Shown here in pieces: positions 8,827 to 17,774 of a DNA stretch of 37,482 nt. The stretch comes from Sulfurimonas sp. (GTDB lineage Bacteria > Campylobacterota > Campylobacteria > Campylobacterales > Sulfurimonadaceae). How positions within the stretch are numbered: position 1 is the first letter of the stretch; each line of letters opens with the position of its first letter. The notes under the pieces are model-generated. The model saw only the letters and a program-made list of their open reading frames with translations, did not search any database and had not been told where the DNA came from. The stretch covers positions 1 through 37,482 of the forward strand of contig JALSLR010000090.1 of NCBI GenBank assembly GCA_026988245.1. Direction: 5' to 3'. The position numbers were made by a program, and so were the translations under genes.

Positions 8827-9839
8827 TGGCAAAAGTTACAAGTATTAGCACCAAAATTAAACTACTGGGTTTTTTACTCATCATACTCATCATAGGGATT
8901 GTTTCAACAACTATTTACCTTAATAACCAAACATCCAAAGATGCTTTAGTCGTAAACATTGTAGGAAAACAAAGAATGTTAACTCAAAAAATGGCTAAAA
9001 ATATTTTTTATACTTACTATACAAAATCTTATGATTTTTATGAACTTAACTCTGCAGTAGATGAGTTCATAAAAGGATTAGATATTCTTCAGCATGGAGA
9101 TAAACAAAGAGGTATATACTCGGTCCCTTCTCCAAAAATAAACTTTCAATTAATGGATGTAAAAAAACAATGGAAAGAGTATCTTGGATATATTCAAAAT
9201 TATAAAATACTTGTTATACAAGAAAAGACTCCACAAAGAGACATAGCACTTGATATAGTTGTACAAGAAATTTATAAAAGCAACTCTACTTTATTAAACA
9301 ATGTAGACAAGCTAGTAACAATGTATACAGATAATTCTGAAGAAAAAATATATAACATTACAATAGCACAATACATATCAATCTTTATATTTTTAATTAT
9401 ATTTATATATTCATTACTTCAATTACGCTCTATTGAAGCTCATGTTGACTCTTTTATGTTTTATTCAAAAAAAATCATTAATAGTGAAGACATTTCTAAA
9501 CTTAAACCTATGGAGCTTGTTGAAGAGAGTGAGGTAGAAATTGTAGAGGTTGGTAACACTATAAACTGTTTTATAGATAAACTCAACTCTGCGATGGACT
9601 ACTCAAACAATGCCCTACTCCAATCTCAAAGTGCCTCTGTAAAACTAGAAGAATTAACTGACGAGTTTGATTCTATCATTGATGAGATAAGTGATTCTTC
9701 CCTATCTGTCGAGCATCTAAGCAACTCAGAAGATATGATGATAGAATCAACCGAGGAGTTAATTAACTCTACTAAAAAACTGCAAAAACTAAAACTTGAA
9801 CTTCAAGAACTTACAAAATCTTGCCAACCAAAAGCATAG
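8826..9839 (+). CDS. NarX/PilJ-type sensor protein lacking a kinase domain
   Basis: This is a predicted inner-membrane receptor. TM1 is about residues 11-32, the periplasmic part about 33-178, and TM2 about 179-201. Directly after TM1 is DALVVNIVGKQRM (39-51), matching the nitrate-binding P-box pattern DAxxxNxxGxxRM of NarX and the PilJ-type N-terminal domain. The cytoplasmic tail (about 202-337) is acidic and coiled-coil-like. I see no H-box, ATPase, GGDEF, EAL or methyl-accepting hairpin. It overlaps the Crp-family gene by one base and precedes napA, so nitrate or nitrite sensing for nap control is a fair inference. How it would signal is not evident. Confidence 0.75.
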   Translation: MAKVTSISTKIKLLGFLLIILIIGIVSTTIYLNNQTSKDALVVNIVGKQRMLTQKMAKNIFYTYYTKSYDFYELNSAVDEFIKGLDILQHGDKQRGIYSVPSPKINFQLMDVKKQWKEYLGYIQNYKILVIQEKTPQRDIALDIVVQEIYKSNSTLLNNVDKLVTMYTDNSEEKIYNITIAQYISIFIFLIIFIYSLLQLRSIEAHVDSFMFYSKKIINSEDISKLKPMELVEESEVEIVEVGNTINCFIDKLNSAMDYSNNALLQSQSASVKLEELTDEFDSIIDEISDSSLSVEHLSNSEDMMIESTEELINSTKKLQKLKLELQELTKSCQPKA

Positions 9840-9863
9840 CTTAACTCCACCTTATATATAAAC

Positions 9864-9896
9864 TTTAATTACTTGACATGGGTCAAAGTAATTAAA
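9864..9896. promoter_or_regulatory. Crp/Fnr-type palindrome in the napA promoter
   Basis: TTGAC (9873-9877), four bases, then GTCAA (9882-9886) is a perfect palindrome of the Crp/Fnr half-site type (FNR consensus TTGAT-N4-ATCAA). It is extended by perfect 9-bp outer arms, TTTAATTAC (9864-9872) and GTAATTAAA (9888-9896), with a one-base bulge at 9887. Its centre is about 41.5 bases before a start point placed at 9921, the usual position for class II activation. The adjacent regulator at 8161-8826 is the natural candidate to bind it. Confidence 0.7.
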
Positions 9897-9906
9897 TATA
9901 GATACA

Positions 9907-9912
9907 GATAAT
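9907..9912 (+). promoter_or_regulatory. Putative -10 element of the nap operon
   Basis: GATAAT at 9907-9912 would place the transcription start near 9920, leaving a leader of about 46 bases that ends with AGGAG ahead of the napA ATG. There is no separate -35 hexamer; the Crp/Fnr-type palindrome occupies that place, as expected for an activated promoter. Confidence 0.5.
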
Positions 9913-9966
9913 ATATGCACTGTTAAAGGACACATTAACAAAAAATTTATCTAAACAGGAGAGAAT

Positions 9967-12792
9967 ATGTCACTTTCGAGAAGAGAATTTCTTAAAAGTT
10001 CAGCGGCGGCGTCTGCAGCAGCGGCTATTGGTATGAGTGTACCAGCAGAGCTAGAAGCAGCGGCGAATACAGCTGAAGGCGGATGGCGTTGGGATAAGGC
10101 GGCTTGTCGTTTCTGTGGTACTGGTTGTGGTATCATGATGGCAACAAAAAATGGTAAGATAGTTGCAGTCAAGGGTGACCCTGCTGCACCGGTAAATCGT
10201 GGTCTTAACTGTATTAAAGGTTACTTTAATGCTAAGATTATGTATGGAGCGGATAGACTTACTAAGCCTTTACTACGTGTGGATGCAAATGGTAATTTTG
10301 ATAAAAAAGGTAAGTTTTCTGAGGTTTCTTGGGAACGTGCTTTTGATGAGATGGAATTAAACATCAAAAAAGCTTTAAAAGTTAGTGGACCTGAAGGTGT
10401 TGGTGTCTTCGCATCTGGTCAATACACTATCATGGAAGGTTATGCTGCTCAAAAAGTTATGAAGGCAGGTTTTCGTTCTAATGCAATCGACCCTAATGCT
10501 CGTCACTGTATGGCATCTGCGGTTGTTGGTTTCTATCAAACATTTGGTGTTGATGAACCATCTGGTTGCTATGATGATATCGAACTTACTGATACTGTTG
10601 TATCTTGGGGTTCAAACATGGCAGAGATGCACCCAATCCTTTGGTCTCGTGTAACTGATAGAAAATTATCAGACCCCGAGCGTGTAAAAGTTATATCTAT
10701 TCAAACTTATACTCACAGAACTTCAGATTTAGCTGATACTGAAATTATATTTTCACCAAACACTGATACAGCACTTTGGAACTACGTAGCACGTGAAATC
10801 GTTATGCGTGATGATGCTGAAAAAATAATTGATTGGAATTTCGTTAAGAAACATATGATATTTGCAGCTGGTCCAGTTAACATCGGTTATGGTATGAGAA
10901 GAAATACTGATAAATCTATCAAAGAAGGTAAGTACACTGATTTAGAAATGGAAACAATTTCTAAAGAGATGAAAACTACTGTATCTGCAAAAGAGGGTCC
11001 AGCTTTAGAGCCATTTGGTTACAAAGAAGGCGATACTATGACTCACAAAGGTGGGACACTAGGTCACTGGGAAATCTCTTTTGAAGAGTACAAAAAATCT
11101 TTAGAGCCATATACATTAGATTATACTGCGAAAATCGTTAAAGGTGATCCAGATGAGTCAATTGAAAGCTTCAAAAAGAAACTTCAAGAGTTAGCTAATC
11201 TTTACATTGAAAAAGATAGAAAAGTTGTGTCTTTTTGGACTATGGGTATGAATCAACATACACGTGGTACTTGGACAAATACTCTAGCTTACAATGTTCA
11301 CTTTATGCTAAATAAACAAGCACGTCCAGGTTCGGGAGCATTCTCATTAACTGGTCAACCTTCAGCTTGTGGTACTGCTCGTGAAGTTGGTACATTTACA
11401 CACCGTCTTCCAGCGGATATGATGGTTAAAAACCCTAAGCACCGTGCAATTGCGGAGAAAAAATGGATGATTCCTGCTGGGACTCTTAATGGTGTTGGTA
11501 AACAACATATTATGAAAATTCACCGTGATATCGAAGATGGTCTTATTAAGTTTGCATGGGTAAACGTATGTAATCCTTACCAAGATTCAGCTTCAGCTAC
11601 ACACTGGATTAAAGCAGCTCGCGAGATGGATAACTTCATCGTAACTTCTGATGGGTACCCAGGTATCTCAGCTAAAGTTTCAGATTTAATCCTTCCAACT
11701 GCGATGATATATGAAAAATGGGGAGCTTACGGAAATGCTGAACGTCGTACTCAACACTGGAGACAACAAGTTCTACCAGTAGGTGATTCAATGAGTGATA
11801 CTTGGCAATGGATGGAGTTATCTAAACGTTTTAAAATTTCTGAAGTATGGGGTGCATATGCGCCATCAGGACCAAGAAAAAAAGCACTACCTGATGTTCT
11901 AGAAAAAGCTTATGCAATGGGTTATAACAAAGATACTACACTATTTGAAGTATTATTTGCTAATAAAGTAGCTACAACTTATAAACTAGACCAAAAAGAT
12001 CCTATCCAAACTGGTTATGACAACTCAGAGGGTTATGGAGATAGCCGTAATGTAGTTGGATCAGATGGGAAAGTATTTAATGGTTATGGTTTCTTCATCC
12101 AAAAATATCTTTGGGAAGAGTATGCTGCATTTACACGTGGACATGGTCATGACCTTGCACCATTTAATATGTATCACAAAGTTCGTGGACTTAAATGGCC
12201 AGTTGTTGATGGTAAAGAAACAGCATGGAGATTTAATGCTAAGTATGACCCGTATGCAGCCAAAGCTACAAACAATGGTGAAACAGGTGAGTTTGCATTC
12301 TACGGAACACTTGCTAAAGCACTTCAAAGTGGTACACTAGGTGGAAAAGATAAGTCAAGTAAAAAAGTTAGTCTTAAAAATAAAGCTAAAATCTTTGCTC
12401 GTCCTTACATGGATCCTCCAGAAATGCCAGATGCTAAATACGACACATGGTTATGTACAGGTCGTGTACTAGAGCACTGGCACTCAGGAACTATGACTAT
12501 GCGTGTACCTGAACTTTTCCGTGCAGTACCAGAAGCATTATGTTATATGCACCCTGAAGATGCTAAGAAAAAAGGTCTTAAACAAGGTGGTCTTGCGTGG
12601 GTTGAATCTCGTCGTGGTAAAGTTAAAGCTAGAGTTGAAACTCGTGGTAGAAATAGACCAGCTCGTGGTTTAGTATTTGTTCCATGGTTCGACGAAAAAG
12701 TATTTATCAATAAAGTATGTTTAGATGCGACATGTCCAATGTCAAAACAAACAGACTTCAAAAAATGTGCAGTTAAAATTTATAAAGCGTAA
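9967..12792 (+). CDS. napA: Periplasmic nitrate reductase catalytic subunit NapA
   Basis: It reduces nitrate to nitrite in the periplasm with a bis-MGD molybdenum cofactor and one [4Fe-4S] cluster. A twin-arginine signal (SRREFLK, residues 4-10) followed by an Ala-rich segment directs folded export. The cluster ligands are Cys47, Cys50, Cys54 and Cys82. The likely Mo-coordinating cysteine is Cys201 in the SGCYDDIE motif. The protein has 941 residues, longer than E. coli NapA (about 828) but normal for the long Campylobacterota form. It heads an operon of napA-G-H-B-F-L-D, with a clear AGGAG ribosome-binding site. Two GATGCTAA motifs lie near its 3' end (12430, 12559). Confidence 0.97.
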   Translation: MSLSRREFLKSSAAASAAAAIGMSVPAELEAAANTAEGGWRWDKAACRFCGTGCGIMMATKNGKIVAVKGDPAAPVNRGLNCIKGYFNAKIMYGADRLTKPLLRVDANGNFDKKGKFSEVSWERAFDEMELNIKKALKVSGPEGVGVFASGQYTIMEGYAAQKVMKAGFRSNAIDPNARHCMASAVVGFYQTFGVDEPSGCYDDIELTDTVVSWGSNMAEMHPILWSRVTDRKLSDPERVKVISIQTYTHRTSDLADTEIIFSPNTDTALWNYVAREIVMRDDAEKIIDWNFVKKHMIFAAGPVNIGYGMRRNTDKSIKEGKYTDLEMETISKEMKTTVSAKEGPALEPFGYKEGDTMTHKGGTLGHWEISFEEYKKSLEPYTLDYTAKIVKGDPDESIESFKKKLQELANLYIEKDRKVVSFWTMGMNQHTRGTWTNTLAYNVHFMLNKQARPGSGAFSLTGQPSACGTAREVGTFTHRLPADMMVKNPKHRAIAEKKWMIPAGTLNGVGKQHIMKIHRDIEDGLIKFAWVNVCNPYQDSASATHWIKAAREMDNFIVTSDGYPGISAKVSDLILPTAMIYEKWGAYGNAERRTQHWRQQVLPVGDSMSDTWQWMELSKRFKISEVWGAYAPSGPRKKALPDVLEKAYAMGYNKDTTLFEVLFANKVATTYKLDQKDPIQTGYDNSEGYGDSRNVVGSDGKVFNGYGFFIQKYLWEEYAAFTRGHGHDLAPFNMYHKVRGLKWPVVDGKETAWRFNAKYDPYAAKATNNGETGEFAFYGTLAKALQSGTLGGKDKSSKKVSLKNKAKIFARPYMDPPEMPDAKYDTWLCTGRVLEHWHSGTMTMRVPELFRAVPEALCYMHPEDAKKKGLKQGGLAWVESRRGKVKARVETRGRNRPARGLVFVPWFDEKVFINKVCLDATCPMSKQTDFKKCAVKIYKA

Positions 12793-12808
12793 ATAGAAAG
12801 AATTTAAA

Positions 12809-13585
12809 ATGATTAGTGATAGAAGAAAATTTATCTTAAATACGGCTAGAGCTGTTGGTATAACAGCTATAGGTGGTTTCGTTTGGAGTGCTTATGTGGA
12901 AGAAGCTATCGCTTCTCCACTAACACTTCGACCGCCTGGTGCACTTGTTGAAGATGACTTTTTAAAAGCATGTATTAAGTGTGGACTATGCGTTGAAGCT
13001 TGTCCGTACGATACACTATTACTGTCAAAACCAGGTGATAATAAACCTTTAGGGACTCCTTATTTTGTCCCTAGAGATATACCTTGTTATATGTGTCCAG
13101 ATATCCCTTGTGTACCAGTTTGTCCAACTGGCGCACTAGATGAATCTAGTGTTACAACTGATGGCGAGTTAGATATTAATATCGCCGAGATGGGTGTCGC
13201 AGTCGTTGATGCTCATAGTTGTATAGCTTTTTGGGGAATTCAATGTGATGCATGTTATAGAGCTTGTCCATTACTAGGCGAAGCTATTAAAATTGAGTAT
13301 TCACAAAATAAGCGAACAGGGAAACACGCTTATCGTATACCAGTTATTGATGCTGACGCATGTACAGGATGTGGACTTTGTGAAAAAGCTTGTGTAACTG
13401 AAAAAGCAGCTGTAGCTATACTACCTACGCAGGTAGCCTTAGGAAAAGTTGGTGATTACTATATCAAAGGTTGGGATAAAGAAGATGAAAAGCGTCTTGA
13501 AAATGCGCATGAAATCAAATCAACTACCGATATTAGCAAAAGAAGTGCGATGGATAGTTTAAATGATTCAGAGGATTTATATTAA
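12809..13585 (+). CDS. napG: Ferredoxin-type protein NapG
   Basis: This periplasmic electron-transfer protein works with NapH to move electrons from quinol toward NapA. The N-terminus has a twin-arginine signal (SDRRKFILN) and a hydrophobic stretch. Four Cys clusters of the CxxCxxC type follow: CIKCGLCVEACP, CYMCPDIPCVPVCP, CDACYRACP with an earlier Cys, and CTGCGLCEKAC, predicting four [4Fe-4S] centres. Its length of 258 residues is usual. The stop overlaps the napH start by one base (TAATG), so the two are translationally coupled. Confidence 0.95.
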   Translation: MISDRRKFILNTARAVGITAIGGFVWSAYVEEAIASPLTLRPPGALVEDDFLKACIKCGLCVEACPYDTLLLSKPGDNKPLGTPYFVPRDIPCYMCPDIPCVPVCPTGALDESSVTTDGELDINIAEMGVAVVDAHSCIAFWGIQCDACYRACPLLGEAIKIEYSQNKRTGKHAYRIPVIDADACTGCGLCEKACVTEKAAVAILPTQVALGKVGDYYIKGWDKEDEKRLENAHEIKSTTDISKRSAMDSLNDSEDLY

Positions 13586-14433
13586 TGAATACCTTATGGA
13601 ATAATTACCGCTATTTAATATTAAGAAGACTTTCACAAGTCGGTATTTTAGTTCTTTATTTTGGAGCGAATGCTTGGGGATGGAATATATTACTTGGTAA
13701 TTTATCTTCATCAAATCTGTTAGGTATAGTCCCACTTAGTGACCCATATGCAGCATTACAAATGTTTGCAGCAGGTGCTGTCATTGCGGGAGACTTGCTA
13801 ATAGGAGCGATAATTGTAGCTTTCTTTTACTTCTTAGTAGGTGGAAGAGCATTTTGTTCGTGGGTTTGTCCCATCAACATGGTTACAGACTTTGCAGGCT
13901 GGTTACGTTCCAAACTAGAAGTTGGAAAGATGCAAGCAAAACAACCTGCATCACGAAATATAAGATACTGGGTTTTAGCTCTTAGTTTGATACTCTCAAC
14001 TATGTTAGGAGTAGCTGCTTTTGAATTTATAAGTCCAATATCAATGGTTCACAGGGGTATAGTATTTGGTTTAGGATTTGGATGGGCTGCTGTGCTTATC
14101 ATTTTCCTTTTCGATCTGTTTGTGCTTAAACATGGTTGGTGTGGTCATATCTGTCCACTTGGTGGGTTTTACTCACTTGTTGGTAAGTATAGCCTACTAA
14201 GAGTTTGGCATGATAAAGATAATTGTACTGAGTGCATGAAGTGTAAAGCTGTATGTCCAGAACGGCAAGTACTCCATATGGTAGCGGTGAATAGTGAAAC
14301 GGTACTATCAGGTGAATGTACAAACTGTGGAAGATGTATAGAAGTATGCGATGATGATGCTTTAGGTTTTTCTCTAAGAGGTTATGCAGAGAAAAATTTA
14401 GCTAAAAACAAAAAAATGGGAGAAAATCAATGA
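13585..14433 (+). CDS. napH: Quinol dehydrogenase membrane component NapH
   Basis: This inner-membrane protein is thought to oxidise quinol and hand electrons to NapG. About four membrane segments are visible. Two cysteine motifs characteristic of NapH/NosR-type proteins follow segments on the cytoplasmic side: CSWVCPIN and CGHICPLG. The C-terminus carries two ferredoxin motifs, CTECMKCKAVCP and CTNCGRCIEVC. This operon has no napC, so NapGH is the expected quinol route, as in Wolinella. Its last four bases overlap the napB start. Confidence 0.95.
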   Translation: MNTLWNNYRYLILRRLSQVGILVLYFGANAWGWNILLGNLSSSNLLGIVPLSDPYAALQMFAAGAVIAGDLLIGAIIVAFFYFLVGGRAFCSWVCPINMVTDFAGWLRSKLEVGKMQAKQPASRNIRYWVLALSLILSTMLGVAAFEFISPISMVHRGIVFGLGFGWAAVLIIFLFDLFVLKHGWCGHICPLGGFYSLVGKYSLLRVWHDKDNCTECMKCKAVCPERQVLHMVAVNSETVLSGECTNCGRCIEVCDDDALGFSLRGYAEKNLAKNKKMGENQ

Positions 14434-15143
14434 AAACAATAAGTAAGATAACAATTGGGTTAACTGCTGCATTACTACTATTTAGTGGTTGTGGTAGTGA
14501 TAGTGCTGCTCCATCGAGTAGTGCTAAAGTTGCTCCAACAATTTCGGAGGAGTCTTTAGGTCTAAGAAAAACTGACCTTTATTCTGAAAAAAGTGATACA
14601 ACTGGTATGCAAACTAACTACTCTAAAGAGTATGCTGGTGGAAGCCACAAAATCAAGCGTGCTTTTCAAGATGCACCACCAATGATTCCACATGATACTG
14701 ATGGTATGCTACCAATCAAAATTGGTGCAAATCAATGTACAGGGTGTCACATGCCAGAAGTAGCAGCAAGTATGGGTGCTACTCCAATTCCAAAGTCACA
14801 CTTTACAAACTTTAGACCTAAAGGTGGGTTTACTGATGGTAAATTTCACCAAGGTGTAGATAACTACAAAAATGAAGTAGCTATTAAAGAGACTAATCAC
14901 CTTCAAGGTGCAAGATTTAACTGTTCTCAGTGTCATGCTCCACAAACACAAGGTGATTTAGCTGTAGCAAATACATTTGAAGCAGCTTATACTGAAAAAG
15001 ATGGTGCTTCAAAAAGTTCATGGAACGGTAAGAAGTATACTGAATCTTTAGATACTGTTAAAGGTGGCGATAACTTCGTTACTGATGCTGATGTTGCAAA
15101 TGCAAACTCACCAGCTGGTGTTAGTCCTTGGACTAAACACTAA
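14430..15143 (+). CDS. napB: Diheme cytochrome c NapB with a lipoprotein-type signal
   Basis: This is the electron-transfer subunit that feeds NapA. Two heme c motifs are present: CTGCH at residues 103-107 and CSQCH at 165-169. NapB family features HXXP and the IPHDTDG segment before the first heme are also visible. The N-terminus is unusual. It reads like a lipoprotein signal, with the hydrophobic stretch ending LLLFSG-C at Cys21, then a Ser/Ala/Pro linker. Most NapB proteins are soluble periplasmic cytochromes with a cleavable Sec signal, and 237 residues is longer than typical. Membrane anchoring is inferred only from this motif. The start overlaps napH by four bases (ATGA). Confidence 0.93.
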   Translation: MKTISKITIGLTAALLLFSGCGSDSAAPSSSAKVAPTISEESLGLRKTDLYSEKSDTTGMQTNYSKEYAGGSHKIKRAFQDAPPMIPHDTDGMLPIKIGANQCTGCHMPEVAASMGATPIPKSHFTNFRPKGGFTDGKFHQGVDNYKNEVAIKETNHLQGARFNCSQCHAPQTQGDLAVANTFEAAYTEKDGASKSSWNGKKYTESLDTVKGGDNFVTDADVANANSPAGVSPWTKH

Positions 15144-15155
15144 GGTTGATATAGT

Positions 15156-15665
15156 TTGAATAGAAGAGAGCTTTTTTCCTCTTTTGGTGCTTCACTTAAA
15201 GATGAAGCCCAAAAAAGTAATAATTCATTTTTAAGACCTCCATATTTTAAAGATGAAGCTCTTTTTCACAAACAGTGTCCAGATTGTGAAAACAAATGTG
15301 ACACTGTTTGTGAAGAAGAGATCATTAAAATTGCCAAAGATGGTTCACCCTATATTGTGTTTGGTGCTAGTGGCTGTACATTTTGCGATGAATGTGCCAT
15401 AGTTTGTCAGGCAGGTGTTCTTGATATTACATTTAAACAAAACATCAACGCTAACATTACTATAAGTCAAAGTAAATGTCTCAGCTGGAATCACACAATG
15501 TGTTTTTCGTGTAAAGACCCTTGTCTAGACAATGCAATAGATTTTCAAGCGATGTTTATGCCTACTATAAACGATAAATGTACATCTTGTGGGTTTTGTA
15601 TAAGTAGATGTCCAGTTGATGCAATAGAGATAAATATACTTGATATAAAGGCAAAAAATGCGTAA
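15156..15665 (+). CDS. napF: Ferredoxin-type protein NapF
   Basis: This is a cytoplasmic iron-sulfur protein proposed to assist NapA maturation. It has several four-cysteine clusters, including CTFCDECAIVCQ near residue 73 and CTSCGFCISRCP near 145, plus CFSCKDPC between them and an early CPDCENKCDTVC. The start is TTG at 15156, with AAGG about 10 bases upstream and MNRRELFSSF as the expected N-terminus. The RRELFS motif resembles the NapF N-terminus rather than a functional export signal. The 3' end overlaps napL by eight bases. Confidence 0.88.
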   Translation: MNRRELFSSFGASLKDEAQKSNNSFLRPPYFKDEALFHKQCPDCENKCDTVCEEEIIKIAKDGSPYIVFGASGCTFCDECAIVCQAGVLDITFKQNINANITISQSKCLSWNHTMCFSCKDPCLDNAIDFQAMFMPTINDKCTSCGFCISRCPVDAIEINILDIKAKNA

Positions 15666-16605
15666 ATTATTACTTATTACTTTATTTATAACTTCACTAT
15701 ATAGCTCCTATATTATGCCAATAGCTAAGTATAAATCTAGTGGATCAGTCATTGATATTATTGTCAAGGATACTAAACTATATTCTGCAACATCTGCAGG
15801 AGTTGTAGATATCTTTGACATTAAAACAAGAAAAATCATCAAACAAATTAAGGTTCCAAAGATAAAAGATTTTATGGGAGATAATATTAATTCTAAAATA
15901 TTTTCCATTGATATACTTCATCAAAAAATTTTAATTCTTTCTCAAGCACCTCGGGGCTATAGAAACTTATTTATAAATGTAAATAATAAAAATAAAAATA
16001 TTATCAATGAAACAGATATGCTCGCTATTTCAAAAGCAAAATTTTTAGATAAAGACACATTAATACTTGCTTTACTAAGCAATGAGATTATATCTTTTGA
16101 TATAAAAACTAAAAAAGAAAATTGGCGAATGCAAGCAAGTGGTGCTAAGTTTTCTAATTTCATACTCAACGAAGACAAAAGTGAAGTAGTTATAGCAGAT
16201 GAAAGTGGTGACCTTAAAATTATAAATACTAAAAACGGAAAATTAATAAAACTGCTAAGTGGACAAAATCTCGATAATGTTTTTCAAGTTGACTACAAAA
16301 ATGGAATAATTCTTACAGCAGGACAAGATAGACGTGCGGTAGTTTATGCGGTTAAATTTAATTCTGCTTACTATAAACAGTCTCATTTCCTCATCTATAG
16401 TGCTGGGTTATCACCAAGTGGTAAACTAGCAGCTTATGCAAGTGATGAGAATAATAATGTAACTTTGTTCAATACAATCACACAAAAAGTTATAGCTAAG
16501 TACGGAGGTAATAGAATGACTCTCACAAATATACTCTTTTTAAACGAAAAAGAGTTCTTTGTTGCGAGTGACGACCGCACCATTAATCTTTATAAGATAA
16601 AATAG
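15658..16605 (+). CDS. napL: NapL, WD40-like beta-propeller accessory protein
   Basis: It has 315 residues with an N-terminal signal peptide (KLLLITLFITSLYSSY), so it is predicted to be periplasmic. The rest consists of repeated beta-rich units with a WD40/quinoprotein pattern: VVDIFDIKTRK, EIISFDIKTKK, DLKIINTKNGK, VTLFNTITQK and TINLYKIK at the end. NapL is the Campylobacterota-specific nap gene found between napF and napD. Its biochemical role is not established to my knowledge. The overlap with napF implies co-translation. Confidence 0.82.
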   Translation: MRKLLLITLFITSLYSSYIMPIAKYKSSGSVIDIIVKDTKLYSATSAGVVDIFDIKTRKIIKQIKVPKIKDFMGDNINSKIFSIDILHQKILILSQAPRGYRNLFINVNNKNKNIINETDMLAISKAKFLDKDTLILALLSNEIISFDIKTKKENWRMQASGAKFSNFILNEDKSEVVIADESGDLKIINTKNGKLIKLLSGQNLDNVFQVDYKNGIILTAGQDRRAVVYAVKFNSAYYKQSHFLIYSAGLSPSGKLAAYASDENNNVTLFNTITQKVIAKYGGNRMTLTNILFLNEKEFFVASDDRTINLYKIK

Positions 16606-16641
16606 GTGTTATAAGTAAAAAAATAATTTAAGGAGAATAAG

Positions 16642-17028
16642 ATGAATATATCAAGTATAGTAGTTCAAACTATGCCAAAATTTTTAGATGAAGTAGTAGA
16701 GGCACTTAAAAACACTCCAGAGTGTGATTATCATATGCATGATGATAAAGGCCGTATCATCATAACTATAGAGGGTACTGGGGTAGAAGAAGAACTGAAA
16801 AAACTTCGTGTTATAGAAGGCATACCTCATATCATAACTGCTGATATGCAAATGGCTTACTCCGAAGATGAATTAGATGAACATATGGAAGTTATCGCAA
16901 ATGGTGATGCAGTTCCTAAAATGTTAAATGATGAAGATTTAGACCCAAGAGATATCGTTTACAATGGTGACTTAAAGAAAAAAGATCTTGAGGGTTTTGC
17001 TAGAAGATTTGATGAGACTAAACGCTAA
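16642..17028 (+). CDS. napD: NapD, NapA signal-peptide chaperone
   Basis: This is a cytoplasmic chaperone that binds the NapA twin-arginine signal peptide and delays export until cofactor insertion. The first 70 residues have the ferredoxin-like NapD fold: MNISSIVVQTMP, then a beta strand RIIITIEG, then IPHIITADMQMAYSED. The C-terminal 50 residues are an acidic extension not found in the short E. coli protein. An AAGGAG ribosome-binding site precedes the start. The stop overlaps the next gene by one base. Confidence 0.87.
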   Translation: MNISSIVVQTMPKFLDEVVEALKNTPECDYHMHDDKGRIIITIEGTGVEEELKKLRVIEGIPHIITADMQMAYSEDELDEHMEVIANGDAVPKMLNDEDLDPRDIVYNGDLKKKDLEGFARRFDETKR

Positions 17029-17324
17029 TGGCTGTTATCTTTGAAAGTCATGTTAAGCTTAATGATGAACGAACTGGTTGGTGTATAGAACTTAAAGACA
17101 CAGTTGATGACAGAGTAGTTATATGCGCTGACTTAGAAGAATATGAGCAACAGATGCAAGAGTTAGGTGATGACTACGGTGGGAATATTGATGAAGTTAA
17201 ATGGTCAAAAGATGATGATGTGCCATTTCACTTTATGGATGAGATACGTCAAGGAATGGCAAATATTCAAGCTGAAATAGAAGAAAAAATAGGTGAGCCA
17301 CTTATTAAAGATGAGAAAAAATAG
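17028..17324 (+). CDS. Unrecognised small protein coupled to napD
   Basis: I do not recognise this family. It has 98 residues and no signal peptide or membrane segment, and it is acidic. The first half looks beta-rich (AVIFESHVKLNDERTGW, DRVVICADLEEY); the second half ends in a helical FMDEIRQGMANIQAEIEEKIGEP stretch that may be coiled coil. It starts on the A of the napD stop (TAATG) and ends directly against the next start codon, so it is almost certainly translated as part of the nap transcript. A cytoplasmic accessory role in Nap maturation is possible but rests on position alone. Confidence 0.65.
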   Translation: MAVIFESHVKLNDERTGWCIELKDTVDDRVVICADLEEYEQQMQELGDDYGGNIDEVKWSKDDDVPFHFMDEIRQGMANIQAEIEEKIGEPLIKDEKK

Positions 17325-17759
17325 ATGCCAGTTGCAAATGCTATCAACACTGATAATTATCTCGAACACGAAGAGATAACAAAACATTTGCATAATGTTG
17401 AGTATATCATCATGGCTACAGGTGCACCAGCTAATTTTAAAGAAACTCCAATCCATTTTACAATTTTTTTAAACACGGATGAGAAACTTCCAAAAGATAT
17501 TGCAGATGCAGTCTTAGATAAATTTTTAGACGATAACTCCATAAGTAAACCACATGAACTTATGAGTCAAATAATGCCTGTAGGATTTGGAAAATCTGAT
17601 GCTCAAGATACATATATGCCTCTTTTACTTATCAAACCAGAAGACCAAAAAAGTATACCCTATGCAGCTATGTATGTTATGGATTTTTTAGCAGATTCAG
17701 ACAACTTTAATGAAGCCAAGTATGACGCTTTAACTGGTTGGAGCTATAGCTACAATTAG
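17325..17759 (+). CDS. Unrecognised protein at the end of the nap operon
   Basis: I do not recognise this family. It has 144 residues and no signal or membrane segment. The start codon follows the previous stop with no gap (TAG-ATG). Distinct segments are NVEYIIMATGAPANF, a beta strand HFTIFLNTDE, a helix LPKDIADAVLDKFLDD and a Tyr/Asp-rich C-terminus. It has no cysteines, so it is not a cofactor protein of the ferredoxin type. Its stop codon is part of a 9-bp inverted repeat shared with the convergent pepP gene end. A link to nitrate respiration is inferred from position only. Confidence 0.62.
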   Translation: MPVANAINTDNYLEHEEITKHLHNVEYIIMATGAPANFKETPIHFTIFLNTDEKLPKDIADAVLDKFLDDNSISKPHELMSQIMPVGFGKSDAQDTYMPLLLIKPEDQKSIPYAAMYVMDFLADSDNFNEAKYDALTGWSYSYN

Positions 17760-17765
17760 CTATAG
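17744..17765. terminator. Hairpin at the nap/pepP convergent junction
   Basis: CTATAGCTA (17744-17752) and TAGCTATAG (17757-17765) are perfect 9-bp inverted arms around a 4-base loop. It includes the last gene's stop codon and lies 10 bases beyond the pepP stop, so it could serve both strands. There is no clear T-run on either side, so intrinsic termination would be weak. Confidence 0.4.
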
Positions 17766-17774
17766 ACAGGCTTC

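Noticed and set aside
9951..10172. Open frame of 73 residues on the minus strand over the napA start
   Set aside because: It is the reverse reading of the Ala-rich Tat signal region (GCG/GCA repeats) and has no ribosome-binding site; napA on the other strand is certain.
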